Assembly (NCBI GenBank): GCA_003543135.1
Contig: DPJG01000032.1
Location: 310,001-374,000, forward strand
DNA length: 64,000 nucleotides
Source: Rheinheimera sp.
GTDB lineage: Bacteria; Pseudomonadota; Gammaproteobacteria; Enterobacterales; Alteromonadaceae
Direction: 5' to 3'
Notes under the pieces: generated by a model
Told to the model about the DNA's origin: nothing
What the model saw: the letters and a program-made list of their open reading frames with translations, nothing else
The model's database searches: none
Translations under genes and position numbers: made by a program
In this document: one piece after another, positions 1 to 6,229 of the stretch
How the letters are laid out: every line of letters begins with the position of its first letter
How positions within the stretch are numbered: position 1 is the first letter of the stretch

Positions 1-770
1 CGTATAACAGCGCTCCTTAATTTCTTTGTTAGGGACGTCCAATGCAAGTGATGGCGGCAAACATATCCATCCACTGGATGCTTACACCTGACAGATGATG
101 GGAATATAAATTGCCACTTAAAATCAGAAATTGCGTAAGGGTATTTTCGAGCGAGCCCTGGCGGGAGACTTGTTTTACCCTCACCTTCGCAAAGATCCTT
201 TTCATGAAGATCACGAACCTTTTCAATATGCAATTTAAGGGGTTCAACAAGCTTTTCAGGTAACATCGTGACTCGATCTTTACCGCCTTTGCCACGAAAT
301 ACATAGACATTCCTTGACTCAAAATCGATATCTTTAACTCTTAGCATTAATAGTTCTGCTTTCCTTAGCCCACAACCATATAAAAGCGAAAACATCAGTT
401 TATAGCTACCGGATAGCTGATTGATGATACTCATTGCTTCGTTATGAGATAAGACGGATGGAACCCGTTTAGGTGCGCGTGCTTTTATCGTATCAGGTAG
501 TAAAGTAAGTTCTCTCTGAAGTATATGTTTATACATGAAGACGATAGCGCAAAGCGCCAAGTTTTGAGTAGACGCCGTAACTTGTCGGTTTACGGCTAAA
601 TATGTCAAAAAATTAGTTACCTCTTGTTCCCCCATGTTCTTAGGATGCTGTTTTTTGTTAAACAAAATGAAGCGTTTTATCCAAAGTAAATAGGTTTTTT
701 CAGTCTGAATTGAGTAATGCTTGGTTCGCATAACCTGTCTGATGCTTTCAAGGAAAGGTGAACGAGTCAT
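1..770 (-). CDS. intI: Integron integrase IntI, 5' part (runs off window)
   Basis: Site-specific tyrosine recombinase that captures and reorders gene cassettes at attI and attC. The reading frame starts at ATG 770 (MTRSPFLESIRQVMRTKHYS) with AGGAGC upstream and stays open to base 1, about 256 codons. Visible parts are the N-terminal SAM-like domain, the catalytic arginine in the GCGLRKAELL block, the KGGKDR lysine block, and the IntI-specific insertion (PPGLARKYPYA followed by KWQFIFPS) that separates integron integrases from XerC/D. The RHH box is present near the edge; the C-terminal catalytic tyrosine lies outside the window. No frameshift is seen in this part. It is transcribed away from the cassettes, the normal integron layout. 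Confidence 0.93.
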   Translation of the reverse strand, partial: MTRSPFLESIRQVMRTKHYSIQTEKTYLLWIKRFILFNKKQHPKNMGEQEVTNFLTYLAVNRQVTASTQNLALCAIVFMYKHILQRELTLLPDTIKARAPKRVPSVLSHNEAMSIINQLSGSYKLMFSLLYGCGLRKAELLMLRVKDIDFESRNVYVFRGKGGKDRVTMLPEKLVEPLKLHIEKVRDLHEKDLCEGEGKTSLPPGLARKYPYAISDFKWQFIFPSSVRCKHPVDGYVCRHHLHWTSLTKKLRSAVI

Positions 771-786
771 GTAAGCTCCTTTGTTG

Positions 787-822
787 ATTATCGAGTGTGT
801 TACTGAGACTTCTCAGTAACAC
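787..822 (-). promoter_or_regulatory. Possible intI promoter with perfect 26-bp palindromic operator
   Basis: On the minus strand a GATAAT -10 candidate (787-792) sits 17 bp from a weak -35. The stretch 797-822 is a perfect inverted repeat with 12-bp arms (GTGTTACTGAGA and its complement) around a CT centre, so it covers the -35 side of the promoter. The placement suggests a dimeric repressor or recombinase-binding site that controls intI; no LexA box was recognised. The function is inference, the symmetry is directly visible. Confidence 0.5.
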
Positions 823-891
823 CTGATGATAAGGAGGCTAAACCAAGATAAGGCATTGATATTAATAATATTACCCCGTTTTGGGGTGGAG

Positions 892-917
892 ACATTACTG
901 AGAAGTCTCAGTAATGT
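892..917. promoter_or_regulatory. Second perfect 26-bp palindrome
   Basis: A second perfect inverted repeat with 12-bp arms (ACATTACTGAGA and its complement) around AG. It shares the core TTACTGAGA with the palindrome at 797-822, and the same GTTACTGAGA half-site recurs once more at 1011-1020 next to attI. It lies 46 bp upstream of the Pc -35 box, so it could serve cassette transcription, intI control or integrase binding. Confidence 0.55.
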
Positions 918-962
918 CGTAAATTAAAAGTAAATTAAGTCCTTAACTAGCTTCTTAAGTTA

Positions 963-991
963 TTGATCTTCAGTAAACTCATAGGTATAAA
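963..991 (+). promoter_or_regulatory. Candidate cassette promoter Pc
   Basis: TTGATC at 963-968 and TATAAA at 986-991 with an exact 17-bp spacer, oriented into the cassette array and placed about 45 bp before the attI junction. This is where integrons carry Pc. No competing plus-strand promoter of similar quality was seen before the first cassette. Confidence 0.6.
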
Positions 992-1010
992 TTTGTTTTG
1001 CCTTTCGGAT

Positions 1011-1043
1011 GTTACTGAGAGGTCTACATAATAACTGTTATGC
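1011..1043 (+). other. attI simple site region and first cassette junction
   Basis: The sequence GTTATGC (1037-1043) matches the GTTRRRY core where cassettes are joined, with the break expected after G1037. The half-site GTTACTGAGA (1011-1020) lies just upstream. The same GTTATG core closes the first cassette at 1427-1432, consistent with insertion of a circular cassette at this point. The exact left limit of attI cannot be set by eye. Confidence 0.6.
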
Positions 1044-1073
1044 GTAAATCAATCATCTAGCGAGGGAGTTGCT

Positions 1074-1340
1074 ATGAAAACAGTAAGAGTCATATTGCTA
1101 ACATTCACACTGGTTTCAGTGGTTTCGGCAATTATTTCTATTATTGGTCTTATGGAGTTGGGACCTTTCAATGCCTTTTTCTATCTGGGATCCGCTTTAT
1201 TTTTCTTTTGGCTGTATCTTAACCCTGAAATATCGTCACTAAATGTCAAGTCAAAATTCCCGCGTATTACTGAAACAAAATCATGGGCTTTGATGCCCGC
1301 AGGTATTGTTGTTGCAGTGCTGGGCAGTGTGTTCGCATAA
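1074..1340 (+). CDS. Cassette 1: small membrane protein of unknown function
   Basis: An 88-residue protein that I do not recognise. It is very hydrophobic, with three likely membrane spans at about residues 7-29, 34-50 and 70-88, and a polar loop around 51-69. The ATG at 1074 follows a GAGGGAG ribosome site. The stop codon overlaps the start of its attC, as in most cassettes, and Pc lies directly upstream, so this is the best-expressed position in the array. The inner membrane location is inferred from hydrophobicity alone. Confidence 0.75.
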   Translation: MKTVRVILLTFTLVSVVSAIISIIGLMELGPFNAFFYLGSALFFFWLYLNPEISSLNVKSKFPRITETKSWALMPAGIVVAVLGSVFA

Positions 1341-1432
1341 CAAGTTGCTTAATTTCGTTCCGGCCACATAAAGCGTGGCCTCCACTGGACTGCCTACGCT
1401 GCGCTACGGCAGCCAATTAGCAAAGCGTTATG
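1338..1432 (+). repeat. attC site of cassette 1
   Basis: About 95 bp from TAACAAGTTGC at the stop codon to GCAAAGCGTTATG. The inner part contains hairpin arms (GGCCAC/GTGGCC and GCCTACGC/GCGCTACGGC), and the two ends are complementary (AACAAGTTGCT against AGCAAAGCGTT, imperfect). The recombination point is expected after G1427. Confidence 0.75.
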
Positions 1433-1448
1433 TTTCAGGGAGAGTTAA

Positions 1449-1844
1449 GTGCCATATAGGATGAACGAAAAACAGTTCGAAGCAGTCTTGGCGCTTGATA
1501 GCTTCGATAGATACGACCACTTCGTTAGCAAGGTCGCAGACTGGGAGCAGCTGTGGGGTGTCAAAAGCGATGAAGGCTGGCTCGTTCCTATTGCTCCAGA
1601 AGAATTTGAATACTTTCCATTGTGGTCACATCCTGAATACGCACAGAAAATCGCAGATGAAAATTTTCCTGGTCACACTGCCACTGAAATAAGTCTCGAA
1701 GAGCTACTTGATCATTGGCTGCCACTATTCGAACAAGACCAAGTCAAGGTGGCCGTGTTTCCAAACAAAGAATGGACATTTTGGTGTATCGAGCCACAAG
1801 ATTTAAAAGAAGAACTGTTAAATGAAATGGCAAAATACGAGTAA
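1449..1844 (+). CDS. Cassette 2: DUF2750 family protein
   Basis: A 131-residue soluble acidic protein. The N-terminal stretch NEKQFEAVLAL, then FVSKVADWEQLWGVK and DEGWL, and the HPEYAQ block match the DUF2750 family, often 110-130 residues long and of unknown biochemical role. The start is taken as GTG 1449, which follows GGGAGAG and gives the usual short leader before NEKQF; ATG 1461 is a possible alternative. DUF2750 genes are frequent integron passengers. No catalytic motif or signal peptide is seen. Confidence 0.85.
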   Translation: MPYRMNEKQFEAVLALDSFDRYDHFVSKVADWEQLWGVKSDEGWLVPIAPEEFEYFPLWSHPEYAQKIADENFPGHTATEISLEELLDHWLPLFEQDQVKVAVFPNKEWTFWCIEPQDLKEELLNEMAKYE

Positions 1845-1849
1845 AAACA

Positions 1850-1921
1850 TAACAAGCAAAGGCAGCATCGCCCCTGCGGGGCTGGACCTCGCTACGCTCG
1901 GCCGCTGCTTTGGGCGTTAGT
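1850..1921 (+). repeat. attC site of cassette 2
   Basis: About 72 bp from TAACAAGCAAAGGCAGC to GCTGCTTTGGGCGTTAG. The outer arms pair (GCAAAGGCAGC against GCTGCTTTGGGC) and the centre has GCCCCTGCGGGGC. The junction is expected after G1916. Confidence 0.85.
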
Positions 1922-1937
1922 TTTACACGGAGGTTAG

Positions 1938-2615
1938 GTGAAATCATCGAAGATAATTATTACGACCACCTTTATTTTTTCACTTTCATCTTTGCTGTTT
2001 TTTAATAAAGATGGTCTAGCATGCGAGGCTGCGCCTTTACTCGGTTTTGAAGAAATTGAGACTGAAATTTATGTGGATGCAACTTTAAGTCAAATAGATC
2101 GAGAAACACTTTCAGTCTTAGTTAAAAATGCAAAGGCGAGAGTCAATAATGCTTTTGGTGAAATGATTTCCTTTCCACGGTATATCGTAACAAAAGATTC
2201 AAAATACACTGCACTTGGATTTAACTCCACCGGAATGGCAAGAAGTGCATTGTTAAGAGAGTGTGTATTCATTGGACCAAAAGGCATTAATGTTGACGTG
2301 ATTGCTCATGAAACTTCGCATGCGGAATTATTTCATCGTGCAAATTTTTATACGAAAAATTTTAAAATTAAACCTTGGTTACTTGAAGGCTCTGGTACTT
2401 ATGTTGATTACAGGGAGCCATTACTTCTAAGTAACATTTCTTTGGATAGTTTAACCGTGGAACATGTCAAAAGCCTTTCAGACTTTTCATCGAGTGACAC
2501 TCAAGCTTATCAGGCCTCAAGGGTCGCATTTGAGGGGGTGGATCCTAAAAAACTATATGACGGTATAGAAAAGTTAAATCAAGGTGAAAGTTTTGACACT
2601 GTGTTTGGCAATTAA
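1938..2615 (+). CDS. Cassette 3: exported HExxH gluzincin-like peptidase
   Basis: A 225-residue protein with an N-terminal signal sequence or anchor (about residues 4-22). A zinc peptidase signature follows: HETSH with H124, E125 and H128, and WLLEGSGTY about 20 residues later, where E150 fits the third zinc ligand of gluzincins (peptidase MA-like). It is shorter than most members. The substrate is unknown. Start GTG 1938 follows CGGAGG with good spacing. If active it would act outside the cytoplasm. The zinc peptidase call rests on the motif pair; no family name is assigned. Confidence 0.75.
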   Translation: MKSSKIIITTTFIFSLSSLLFFNKDGLACEAAPLLGFEEIETEIYVDATLSQIDRETLSVLVKNAKARVNNAFGEMISFPRYIVTKDSKYTALGFNSTGMARSALLRECVFIGPKGINVDVIAHETSHAELFHRANFYTKNFKIKPWLLEGSGTYVDYREPLLLSNISLDSLTVEHVKSLSDFSSSDTQAYQASRVAFEGVDPKKLYDGIEKLNQGESFDTVFGN

Positions 2616-2618
2616 AAC

Positions 2619-2696
2619 TAACAAGGCGCGCCACTTTGCGGCCTGCGGCCGCAGCGACGCTCACAAAGGTTCGCGCGCGTGCGCTTATAGTTAGGC
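2619..2696 (+). repeat. attC site of cassette 3
   Basis: About 78 bp from TAACAAGGCGCGCC to GTGCGCTTATAGTTAGGC, with the inner palindrome GCGGCCTGCGGCCGC. The core of this attC is almost the same as that of cassette 5 (3538-3612). The junction is after G2690. Confidence 0.85.
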
Positions 2697-2711
2697 ATTC
2701 ATGGAGGAAAG

Positions 2712-3158
2712 ATGCATTCTGCTAGTAATAAGTATCTTCTGGCTGCGGCGATATGTTGTTTCGCTGCTGCACTTGCTCATCTGGGTTGTATTGTGTTCGG
2801 AGGCGATTGGTATCGTTTCTTTGGTGCAGGCGAGCAGATGGCTCGGATGGCAGAGCAAGGGCTTTGGTATCCGACAATTGTAACCTCTGTCATTGTCATG
2901 GTGCTTTTGGTTTGGGCGCTTTATGGCTTGTCGGGCGCAGGCGCAATTAAACGTTTACCTCTAACAAAATTGGCGCTAATCCTCATTGCCAGTATATTTT
3001 TAATTCGCGGCGTTTCCTTCGTCGGGTTAATGCCAATGTTCCCAGAAAACAGTTTGACATTTTGGTTAATTAGTTCTGGTATATGTTTGTTTATTGGCGG
3101 CCTGTTTGCTCTAGGTTCTTGGCAGCAGTGGTCAGTTTTAGGTGTAAAAAATGCCTAA
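2712..3158 (+). CDS. Cassette 4: four-span membrane protein
   Basis: A 148-residue integral membrane protein of unknown function. Likely spans are at about residues 8-28, 53-75, 86-105 and 115-136, with the conserved-looking stretch YGLSGAGAIKRLPL in the middle loop. This arrangement resembles small uncharacterised inner membrane proteins common in Pseudomonas and Xanthomonas, an impression from memory and not a search result. ATG 2712 follows GGAGGAAAG. The stop codon abuts the attC. Confidence 0.75.
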   Translation: MHSASNKYLLAAAICCFAAALAHLGCIVFGGDWYRFFGAGEQMARMAEQGLWYPTIVTSVIVMVLLVWALYGLSGAGAIKRLPLTKLALILIASIFLIRGVSFVGLMPMFPENSLTFWLISSGICLFIGGLFALGSWQQWSVLGVKNA

Positions 3159-3240
3159 CAATACGCATCACTCGCTCCCGTCGGTCGCTGGGACGTCAAA
3201 CGTTATCGCGTTTTTCCGCCCGTGTGCTTTGCGTTATAAC
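3156..3240 (+). repeat. attC site of cassette 4
   Basis: About 85 bp from TAACAATACGCATC to GTGTGCTTTGCGTTATAAC. The end core GCGTTATAAC gives the junction after G3233. Inner arms are present (GCTCCCGTCGG region) but are less regular than in attC 3 and 5. Confidence 0.7.
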
Positions 3241-3254
3241 TCATGGAGCTTCGT

Positions 3255-3533
3255 ATGAAGTTTTACTTTTACCCTGCTGCCGAAGAGAAATTTAAAGCTG
3301 ATGCGCTGAACAACTTTGTCCGGACCTTAGTTTTCAATGAGCTATCTGGCGAAATTGAGGTCAGCTTTATACGGCAGGTAAAAACTCTATGGCAGCAAAC
3401 GTGCAAGAACAATATTGAGACAGACCATCGCATTAAAGAACTCAATGGTGAGCATTTTCAAGTATATAGCTGGGTAGTAAGAAGCAAATCTGACTTTCAG
3501 TTGCCAGCTTTTTCGCTGTCGGAAAGTAAATGA
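3255..3533 (+). CDS. Cassette 5: small hypothetical protein
   Basis: A 92-residue protein (MKFYFYPAAEEKFKADALNN) that I do not recognise. It is mixed alpha/beta in character, has no signal peptide or membrane span, and contains one cysteine near residue 50. ATG 3255 is preferred to ATG 3243 because GGAG (3245-3248) sits six bases before it. The size and fold-like pattern (an early YFYPAAE strand, then helices) could suit a toxin/antitoxin or phage-type accessory protein, but nothing proves it. Confidence 0.65.
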   Translation: MKFYFYPAAEEKFKADALNNFVRTLVFNELSGEIEVSFIRQVKTLWQQTCKNNIETDHRIKELNGEHFQVYSWVVRSKSDFQLPAFSLSESK

Positions 3534-3537
3534 GTTA

Positions 3538-3612
3538 TAACAAGGTGCGGCATTCGCGGCCTGCGGCCGCTGCGACGCTCACAAGTTCGCGCGCATGCGC
3601 ACGGCGTTCTGC
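3538..3612 (+). repeat. attC site of cassette 5, degenerate right end
   Basis: About 75 bp beginning TAACAAGGTGCGGC with inner palindrome GCGGCCTGCGGCCGC, closely matching attC 3. The right core reads GCGTTCTGC, not GTTRRRY, so the site may recombine poorly. It is the last attC before the non-cassette repeat. Confidence 0.75.
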
Positions 3613-3690
3613 TAACACCTAAAAGCGGACTTTACAGCCTTAAAGTTGGAATGTCTGCAATTGGCACAAAGCAGAAACCCAATTACCAAG

Positions 3691-3853
3691 CCAGCGCTTT
3701 TCCTCCCCGTAAAGTGAGCCGTGGTTTTGGCCGGTATTGAGGTTTTAAGACGCCAACTGTTTGAGGCGAGCGACGGTAGCGCTCGCCGAGTTTTGGCGGC
3801 GCCTCAAAAGCGAGTCAAAACCACGGGCTTTCGAACGATCCCGGGGTCGTTAA
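3691..3853 (+). repeat. Structured dispersed repeat, copy A
   Basis: This stretch matches 31430-31585 (opposite strand) in ordered blocks: TTCCTCCCCG, GAGGTTTTAAG, GAGGCGAGCGACGGTAGC, GGCGGCGCCTCAAAAGCGAG and GGGCTTTCGA. It is highly foldable. TTTGAGGCG (3760-3768) pairs with CGCCTCAAA (3800-3808). GGCGAGCG (3765-3772) pairs alternatively with CGCTCGCC (3780-3787). CCGTGGTTTTG (3719-3729) pairs with CAAAACCACGG (3816-3826). A further matching block (CCTTAGCTGCAAGCT) lies at 5237-5260, beyond the insertion sequence, which therefore appears to split this copy. Confidence 0.75.
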
Positions 3854-3922
3854 TTAGATGGTCCGCCTCATTTCTCAGCACCTAAGCTGAGAGTGTTTAA
3901 GAGGCATAGGAGGCGAACCATC

Positions 3923-4954
3923 ATGTCAATTCAAGTTATTGGTATCGATTTAGGCAAATCGAATTTTCATCTTGTGGGTCATGACCATAAAGGTCAGGCA
4001 GTTCTGCGCAAAAAACTCAGCCGTCAGCAGCTGGTGCAGTTTGTTCAAAACACGCCAGTAAGCACAATTGCATTTGAAGCATGCGGCGGAGCACACTGGC
4101 TTGGGCGTCTATGTATGTCGAATGGGCACACAGTTAAATTACTGCCACCGCAATATGTGAAGCCTTATGTCAAAGGCAATAAAAACGATTTTATTGATGC
4201 CGATGCAATCGCAGAAGCAGCCACAAGACCCTCTATGCGCTATGTCCCGGTGAAATCTGAAGAAGCGCAATTGCTCAGTGCTATTCATCGTATTCGTCAT
4301 GGGTATATTAAAGACCGCACGGCCTGCATGTCCAGAATTGGCGCTTTGTTGCTGGAGTTTGGCGTCAGCTTTCCTCAGGGGCATAGTGTGATGAAGACAC
4401 TTCCAGCATGGCTTGCGATACATGCCAGACACTTACCCATACTGATACAAAATGAACTCTTAGGCCTGCATCAGCACTATCAGGCGCTTATGCTCAAGGT
4501 TGCTGAGCAGGATAGTAAGCTCAAAAGATATCTGGCACAAAATGAAGATGCTCAGTTATTAAAATCCATTCCCGGTATTGGCGATATCACAGCCAGTCAG
4601 TGCATTGCAGAGCTTGGGAATGGAAGTCAGTTTCATAACGGACGGAATTTAGCAGCCTGGCTTGGCTTGGTGCCTCACCAGCACTCAACCGGCGGAAAAA
4701 CGCGATTGCTTGGCATCAGTAAAAGGGGCAATAAGCATCTTCGAACCTTATTTATTCATGGTGCCAGAGCCATTTTATCCAGGCCGGAAAAAACAGGTGC
4801 GGTGTTTGGCAGTTGGCTTACCCAGCTTAGAGCAAGCAAGCCATTTAATGTGGTGTGTGTAGCGCTGGCAAACAAGCTGGCCAGAATGGTGTGGGCAGTG
4901 CTGAAATACAGGCAAGGGTTTAATGCAGCGAAGCTGCAATCAGGGTGTGCATGA
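3923..4954 (+). CDS. IS110-family transposase
   Basis: A 343-residue DEDD recombinase that moves the surrounding element through RNA-guided strand exchange (established for IS110 relatives). The RuvC-like domain shows GIDLGK (D9), FEACGG (E52) and NDFIDADAI (D89, D92). The C-terminal Transposase_20 domain has IPGIGDITA, the AAWLGLVP block, and HQHSTGGKTRLLGISKRGNK with the conserved serine. ATG 3923 follows AGGAGG with good spacing; the longer frame from 3893 lacks this. Length is normal and no frameshift is seen, so the element may be active. Confidence 0.93.
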   Translation: MSIQVIGIDLGKSNFHLVGHDHKGQAVLRKKLSRQQLVQFVQNTPVSTIAFEACGGAHWLGRLCMSNGHTVKLLPPQYVKPYVKGNKNDFIDADAIAEAATRPSMRYVPVKSEEAQLLSAIHRIRHGYIKDRTACMSRIGALLLEFGVSFPQGHSVMKTLPAWLAIHARHLPILIQNELLGLHQHYQALMLKVAEQDSKLKRYLAQNEDAQLLKSIPGIGDITASQCIAELGNGSQFHNGRNLAAWLGLVPHQHSTGGKTRLLGISKRGNKHLRTLFIHGARAILSRPEKTGAVFGSWLTQLRASKPFNVVCVALANKLARMVWAVLKYRQGFNAAKLQSGCA

Positions 4955-4956
4955 AC

Positions 4957-5150
4957 AAAAAGCTGATGACAATAACGGTAGAACCACCGGAATAAAACCT
5001 GGCATAAAAAACAGCAGTTGATGCTTAGTCGTTTTTGAGGATATTCCGGCGCGGAACTCATCGTGGAGCGGGAAGCTAGAGCCTCCCTAAAGAGACTCCG
5101 AATACATTAGCGCAGACCAATCCCGTCATCGATCTTTGTTCTTGCAATAA
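4957..5150 (+). ncRNA. Candidate IS1111 guide (seek/bridge) RNA region
   Basis: About 195 bp of non-coding sequence between the transposase stop and the right inverted repeat. In IS1111-group elements this position encodes the guide RNA that pairs with target and element ends; in IS110-group elements it lies upstream instead. Here only the right end is long enough. The fold and guide loops were not determined, so this is a positional inference. Confidence 0.4.
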
Positions 5151-5170
5151 CGAGGCGGACCATACATTTT

Positions 5171-5220
5171 TATGTCACTTTTTGTCGATACAAAAAGTGA
5201 CTCGCCCGCGGAGGCGAGTC
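5171..5220 (+). repeat. Two abutting perfect hairpins
   Basis: Immediately right of the insertion sequence. Stem TCACTTTTTG (5175-5184) pairs with CAAAAAGTGA (5191-5200) around TCGATA. Stem GACTCGCC (5199-5206) pairs with GGCGAGTC (5213-5220) around CGCGGA. The two share two bases, so only one can be fully formed at a time. They may be part of the structured repeat or a terminator pair. Confidence 0.6.
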
Positions 5221-5236
5221 TCCGCTGCTACAGCGC

Positions 5237-5559
5237 CCTTAGCTGCAAGCTGAAAATCAAAGCCAAACCGCAGGTCAAACCTTCCACACAATAACTGGTT
5301 ACAACTCAATAATTGCCCGCACCATCACCCTCACCCTATAGTGGTTAAAACTTATATTTAGTGGCCTTTTCCAAAATTTAAAACCATGTACAGCGTTGGT
5401 AATATTCTAATTTTAAAAACTTATTTTTGAAAAAGTGGCTATGGTGTTGCATGGCGCAAAGGTTAAATATTGCAAACCCTGGCATCAGGATAAATTATCA
5501 CTGCGATAAAACCAGCCCCAGCTTTGGGGTGTTCGCAGTCTGCAAACAGGAGTGTTGAC
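5237..5559. other. Distal repeat block then non-coding gap
   Basis: 5237-5260 (CCTTAGCTGCAAGCT and following bases) repeats in 31381-31402 on the other strand, in the same order relative to repeat copies A and B. From 5261 to 5559 I see no gene; the segment 5340-5470 is AT-rich and probably carries the promoter of the next gene, but no clear boxes were picked. Confidence 0.5.
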
Positions 5560-6072
5560 GTGATAAAACTGCTAAACCTTGCCCTGGCTGGTGTTGTTGC
5601 CGGCACTATTTTTATGGCCAATGCCAATGCCGATGCTAAGCAAGCGCCCAAGCCGGAAGCAGCAGCTGAGCCCAATCAGCTGTACAACACTGTGGCCGAA
5701 CTCGACACTTTGGTGTTTGCTGCATTTAACCGCTGTGCTGAGCCGGGGCAACTTGATAAACACGCTGGTTTTTTTGCACCGGACGTGGAGTTTTACCATG
5801 ACAACGGCGGTGTTACCTGGACCAGGGACGAGATGATTGCTGGCACCCGCAACAATGTGTGCGGCAAGTTTAGTCGTGAGCTGGTGGCAGGTAGTCTGAA
5901 GGTGTATCCCATTAAAGGTTTTGGCGCCATAGCACAGGGTTCACACCGTTTTTGCCAGTTCGCAAGCGGTAAATGTGAAGGGCTGGCAGATTTTACGATG
6001 ATCTGGCGCGAGCAAGAAGGCAAATGGCAGCTTACCCGGGTACTGAGTTATGGTCACAGGCCTGCGCCTTAG
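5560..6072 (+). CDS. Exported NTF2-like (DUF4440/SnoaL-type) protein
   Basis: A 170-residue protein with a signal peptide (residues 1 to about 19, cut near ANA) and a single NTF2-like cone domain. The domain shows helix LVFAAFNRC, then FFAPDVEFYHDNGG, the TRDEM helix, and the strand run GAIAQGSHRFC to MIWREQEGKWQLTRVLSYGH. Such domains are ligand-binding or small enzyme folds; no substrate can be named. Two cysteine pairs may form periplasmic disulfides. GTG 5560 follows AGGAG with good spacing and is preferred to the longer frame starting at 5524. Confidence 0.75.
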   Translation: MIKLLNLALAGVVAGTIFMANANADAKQAPKPEAAAEPNQLYNTVAELDTLVFAAFNRCAEPGQLDKHAGFFAPDVEFYHDNGGVTWTRDEMIAGTRNNVCGKFSRELVAGSLKVYPIKGFGAIAQGSHRFCQFASGKCEGLADFTMIWREQEGKWQLTRVLSYGHRPAP

Positions 6073-6181
6073 CTGTTCGCTGAAAGTGGTTTGTTGAAAG
6101 TTGTTTTGTGACAGTTGATGTTGATGTTGATCCGGCATCAGTGCACGCAGGGGCATTTTTGTTTGCTAACAAAAGCTCTTC

Positions 6182-6214
6182 ACAGCAGATATACAGCAGA
6201 TCTACAGCAGATAT
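6182..6214 (+). repeat. Three 11-bp tandem repeats before the SDR gene
   Basis: ACAGCAGATAT, ACAGCAGATCT and ACAGCAGATAT in perfect register, ending two bases before the AAAGGAGG ribosome site of the next gene. Copy number could vary by slippage, altering the leader but not the reading frame. Confidence 0.8.
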
Positions 6215-6229
6215 AAAGGAGGCTGAATT

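Larger units (their letters stand above)
1..3612. mobile_element. Integron: integrase gene, attI and five cassettes
   Basis: A divergent integron platform: an integrase gene on the minus strand (cut by the window edge), a 300-bp control region, then five short plus-strand genes. Each gene is followed by a 70-95 bp attC-like inverted repeat that begins near the stop codon with TAACAA or similar and ends in GTTA or a variant. Four of the five genes have no recognised function, and gene sizes (88-225 codons) and base composition differ from the core genes further right, as is usual for cassettes. Array end near 3612 is set by the last attC; beyond it lie a structured repeat and an insertion sequence. 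It is most likely a sedentary chromosomal integron, since no resistance genes are seen. Confidence 0.9.
3851..5166 (+). mobile_element. IS110-family insertion sequence, IS1111-like
   Basis: A 1.3-kb element with perfect 12-bp subterminal inverted repeats: ATGGTCCGCCTC at 3858-3869 and its complement at 5152-5163. Subterminal repeats, a DEDD transposase, a short left non-coding end (about 70 bp) and a long right non-coding end (about 210 bp) are features of the IS1111 group. No target duplication is expected for this family. It sits beside the near-palindrome AACGA..TCGTT (3834-3851) at the end of repeat copy A, just past an integron array. A subset of IS1111 elements is known to target attC sites. 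The exact outer ends are estimated. Confidence 0.85.

Noticed and set aside
29-322. A 97-codon minus-strand open frame at the left edge
   Set aside because: It is the shadow of intI in another frame; the correct frame gives the whole integrase without a break. I first suspected a frameshift there, but recounting the bases around 190-200 showed the frame is intact.
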